DNA of 64,000 bases, taken from contig NZ_JQLQ01000002.1 in NCBI RefSeq assembly GCF_000744285.1, positions 1,550,001 to 1,614,000 of the forward strand, read 5' to 3'. The notes beneath the pieces were generated by a model. The model searched no databases. It was not told the DNA's origin and saw nothing but the letters and a program-made list of their open reading frames with translations. Below, piece by piece: positions 61,082 to 64,000 of the stretch (its first letter is position 1; each line of letters begins with the position of its first letter). The position numbers were made by a program, and so were the translations under genes. Source of the DNA: Carnobacterium pleistocenium FTR1. Lineage in GTDB: Bacteria > Bacillota > Bacilli > Lactobacillales > Carnobacteriaceae.

Positions 61082-64000
61082 TCAATTATTTTTGATTACG
61101 ACATTATCTTTTCCGAGAAGTGCTTTTAATTGTTCAAGAAGTTCAGGAGTGTCATCGATCCAATTTTCTTCCGCTAAAACAATTTTTTTGTTTGTTTGCA
61201 TATAGAATAAAACAACCGGTATATTCCCTTTTGATTTTATAATCAAATTTTTCATCTGTCCTAAAATTTGATTATTATTCTGTTCTACTTGTATACGGAT
61301 GAAACATTTTTTAGTTGTATGATTATCCGCAATCTGATTAGCGTCATCCATTTGATTAACGATCATCTGCGGTGGACCATCTTGTTTTGATTCGACTTTT
61401 CCAGTTACATATAAAATCGTTCCATTAGTAAGCAAGTCAATAAACTGACGATATTTTGTTGGGAAAAGGGTAAGTGAGCATTCGCCAGAAGTATCACTAA
61501 TCGTCACGAAAGCCATTTGTTCGCCTTTTTTTGTTCGGATTTTATGGATATTTTTTATCATTCCGATTACACTACTAGTTTTCCCAGCTGTTAGTTCACT
61601 CATGTAGTCAACTTGTTTCCATTGTCGCAATTGATCATACTTTTCTGTTGGATGGCCAGATAAATAGGTTCCTAAATATTGCTCTTCTGTCTCTAATTTT
61701 TCTTCTATTGTTAGATCCGGAGCAAATTCATATTTAGGTTTCAATAATTCAAATAAATTAATATTTTCTCCACTCATTTTTATGCTTTGAACAATTCCTT
61801 CCACTGAGGCTAAAAGCGTTCCTCTCGAATGCTCGAATCGATCAAATGCTCCAGCATAAATCAACGGTTTAATATATTCTGGCTTTAACCATTTTTTATC
61901 TATTCTTTTAAGAAAATCGATTAAATCTAAGTAGTTCCCGTCGTTTTTTCGCTTTTGAATCATTTCGACAATCATATCTCTTCTTAATCCTTTAATTGAG
62001 TTAAATCCGAACTGGATATTGTTCCCAGTTAATGTAAAACCACTCAGACTGTCATTGATATCTGGTGAAAGAACCTTAATCGTTCTTTTCTTTGCTTCAA
62101 TAATATATTCCTTCATTTTAGTTGAATTATTTAAAGCAGAATTTAATAAGGCCACAAAAAAAGCGTTGGGGTAATGTGCTTTTAAATACGCCATCTGGTA
62201 GGCGATAAAAGAGTAAGCTACGGCATGAGACCGATTGAAGCCATAATTCGCAAATCTTTCGATGTAATCATAGACCTGCGTGGCCACCACTTTAGTATAG
62301 CCTAGTTGACTAGCACCAGATACAAAGTGATTTCTTTCTTTATCAATAATTGCCTTTTGTTTTTTTCCAATCGCTCTTCTTAAAATATCCGCTTGGCCTA
62401 ATGTGTATCCACCCATCTTTGCCGCCACTTGCATAACTTGTTCTTGATAAACCATTACACCATATGTGACCGCTAGAATAGCAGATAAACTTTCATGAGG
62501 ATACTCAATTGGGAGGATGCCTTTCTTTCTTTTAATAAACGTATCGATTTGTTCCATAGGACCTGGACGATACAATGCATTTACAGCTGCGATATCCTCA
62601 ATCGAGGAGGGTTCTAATCTACGAAGAACATTTTTAATTCCTTCAGATTCAAATTGAAAGATTCCCACCATATCTGCTTGACGAAATAATTGAAGCGTTT
62701 TTTGGTCCTGCATTGAAATTTTCAGCAAATTAATGCGTTTTCCAGTTTCTCTTTGAATCAGTTTTAACGCATTGTCTATAATAGTTAAATTTTTCAATCC
62801 TAAAAAATCCATTTTTAACAAACCAATTTCTTCCACATTTCCCATCGGATACTGTGTTAATAAAATTTCTCCCCCACCTTGTTGCAAAGGAACATATTGC
62901 GTTAAGGGTTTATCACTGATAACAATACCTGCTGCATGTGTTGATATGTGTCGCGGTAACCCTTCAATTCTTCTAGCCGTTTCAAATAAGAGCTTGTTTT
63001 CATCATTTTCTCCAACTAACTTTTTGAGAGTCGCTGATAGTTGATAAGCTTTTTCTAGCGTGATCCCCAGTACTTTTGGAATAGCTTTAGACCACACATT
63101 TGCTTCTGCAGGGCTTAGACCAAATACCCGCGCTACATCTTTTAAAGCCATTTTAGCCGCTAAAGTCCCAAAAGTAGCAATTTGAGCAACATGATTTTGT
63201 CCATACTTATTTTTTACGTATTGTAGAATTTCTTCTCGTCGATTATCTGGAAAATCCAAATCAATATCAGGCATTGTATACCTTTCTTCATTTAAAAACC
63301 GTTCAAATAATAAATTATATTCAATTGGATCAACATCCGTGATTTCAAGCAAGTAAGCAACCAACGACCCAGCTGCTGAACCTCTACCTGCACCTGTCAC
63401 AATTTTCACTTTATGAGCATAAGCCATTACGTCCCAAACGATTAAAAAATAATCTTCAAATCCCATTTTTTGAATGACCGTTAACTCATAATCTAAGCGT
63501 TTAGTATATCGTTCATCTGAATTTGGTACTCTTAGATTCAGACCTTTCAGGCATTGTTCTCTTAAAAATTCAGTTGTCATTCTCTCATTTTCAAGAGGGA
63601 ATTTCGGCAACAATTGCTGGTCCAATGCTATTTCTACATCGATCATATCAGCTATTTTATTGGTTCGTTGAGCAGCCTCTTCTAAGCCGTTGTCTTTGAA
63701 TATTTTTTCTATTTGACTACTTTCAGGCAAATAATATTCGCCAGTTGCAGTTTGAAGCGAGAGAATTTCGCCTTTGTTAATTGCTTTTAAAACTTGGGTG
63801 CTAAAATCGTCTGTTGCATCAATGTATCGAATATCTTGTAATGCAACGGTTAAGACTCCTGTTCCGCTTGCTAATGTGCTTAACTCATCTTTAATGGATT
63901 CCAAATTTTGATGGAGTTGGATTCCCAAATAAAATTGGTTCTCTGGAAATATATTTTGCCATTTTTTTACGACTATTGCTGCAGAATCCTTTTCATTTTG
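61082..64000 (-). CDS. dnaE: DNA polymerase III alpha subunit DnaE, partial
   Basis: The frame is open to the right edge; 972 residues are in the window and the N-terminal part of the PHP domain is missing. Seen: GRGSAAGSLVAYLLEITDVDP and catalytic acidic residues in MPDIDLDFPDNRREEIL, GLPRHISTHAAGIVIS, PMEQIDTFIKRKKG, GYTLGQADILRRAIGKK and NYGFNRSHAVAYSFIAYQMAYLKAHYP, then an OB fold (KTSSVIGMIKNIHKIRTKKGE) near residue 760 of the window part. It acts with PolC in lagging-strand priming synthesis in Firmicutes. The C-terminus is shorter than DnaE of E. coli, as normal. Confidence 0.97.
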   Translation of the reverse strand, partial: QNEKDSAAIVVKKWQNIFPENQFYLGIQLHQNLESIKDELSTLASGTGVLTVALQDIRYIDATDDFSTQVLKAINKGEILSLQTATGEYYLPESSQIEKIFKDNGLEEAAQRTNKIADMIDVEIALDQQLLPKFPLENERMTTEFLREQCLKGLNLRVPNSDERYTKRLDYELTVIQKMGFEDYFLIVWDVMAYAHKVKIVTGAGRGSAAGSLVAYLLEITDVDPIEYNLLFERFLNEERYTMPDIDLDFPDNRREEILQYVKNKYGQNHVAQIATFGTLAAKMALKDVARVFGLSPAEANVWSKAIPKVLGITLEKAYQLSATLKKLVGENDENKLLFETARRIEGLPRHISTHAAGIVISDKPLTQYVPLQQGGGEILLTQYPMGNVEEIGLLKMDFLGLKNLTIIDNALKLIQRETGKRINLLKISMQDQKTLQLFRQADMVGIFQFESEGIKNVLRRLEPSSIEDIAAVNALYRPGPMEQIDTFIKRKKGILPIEYPHESLSAILAVTYGVMVYQEQVMQVAAKMGGYTLGQADILRRAIGKKQKAIIDKERNHFVSGASQLGYTKVVATQVYDYIERFANYGFNRSHAVAYSFIAYQMAYLKAHYPNAFFVALLNSALNNSTKMKEYIIEAKKRTIKVLSPDINDSLSGFTLTGNNIQFGFNSIKGLRRDMIVEMIQKRKNDGNYLDLIDFLKRIDKKWLKPEYIKPLIYAGAFDRFEHSRGTLLASVEGIVQSIKMSGENINLFELLKPKYEFAPDLTIEEKLETEEQYLGTYLSGHPTEKYDQLRQWKQVDYMSELTAGKTSSVIGMIKNIHKIRTKKGEQMAFVTISDTSGECSLTLFPTKYRQFIDLLTNGTILYVTGKVESKQDGPPQMIVNQMDDANQIADNHTTKKCFIRIQVEQNNNQILGQMKNLIIKSKGNIPVVLFYMQTNKKIVLAEENWIDDTPELLEQLKALLGKDNVVIKNN

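Overview
The window is low-GC Firmicute DNA of the order Lactobacillales, most likely Carnobacterium or a near relative (inference from gene content and order; no marker gene settles the genus). It has strong AGGAGG ribosome binding sites, short intergenic gaps and intrinsic terminators. The right-hand half keeps a Bacillus-like gene order (xerD, deoB, pnp, lysA, ribT, scpA, scpB, rluB, resD, resE, ribU, ypbB, recS, ypbE, cmk, rpsA/ypfD, der, hup). The sporulation and cytochrome-biogenesis genes found in this block in Bacillus are missing.

Positions 1 to about 38,100 are one siphovirus prophage, cut by the left edge of the window. Its integrase (36872-38017) lies against the chromosomal hup gene. 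From right to left it holds: (a) a lysogeny arm on the + strand, with a CI-type repressor, an ImmA-type metallopeptidase, a lipoprotein, a glycine-zipper/SHOCT protein, a small protein and the integrase; (b) a leftward early operon with a Cro-like regulator, BRO/ORF6C antirepressor, SbcC-like ATPase, Bet/RecT recombinase, MBL-fold protein, DnaD-like replication initiator, HNH protein, RecU, SSB and an XtrA-like protein; (c) an ArpU/Xpf-like sigma-70-region-4 late regulator; (d) the packaging, head and tail operon from small terminase to the tape measure protein and a tail hub/fibre gene that runs off the left edge. Lysis genes and the other att site lie outside the window.

Several segments look like cargo: an Abi-alpha-type (DUF4393) gene on the + strand inside the leftward early region; a two-gene unit with its own promoter and terminator between the late regulator and the terminase; a YbjQ-like gene with promoter and terminator inside the head operon; and the lipoprotein and SHOCT genes beside the integrase. 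The most notable signal is that the head operon encodes a Prp-type cysteine protease, while three of its structural proteins (scaffold, major capsid, tail tube) carry near their N-termini an LQxFA-type motif like the ribosomal L27 leader that Prp cleaves. This suggests a phage-encoded maturation system. A -1 frameshift site joining the two tail-assembly chaperone frames is also clear.

Positions 38,100-64,000 are chromosome, transcribed almost entirely leftward: hup, der, rpsA, cmk, a LysM membrane protein, recS/ypbB, ribU under an FMN riboswitch, a ResDE two-component system, rluB-scpB-scpA-ribT, lysA, the deoB-pnp nucleoside salvage pair, xerD, cvfB, the pfkA-pyk glycolytic pair, and most of dnaE, which runs off the right edge.
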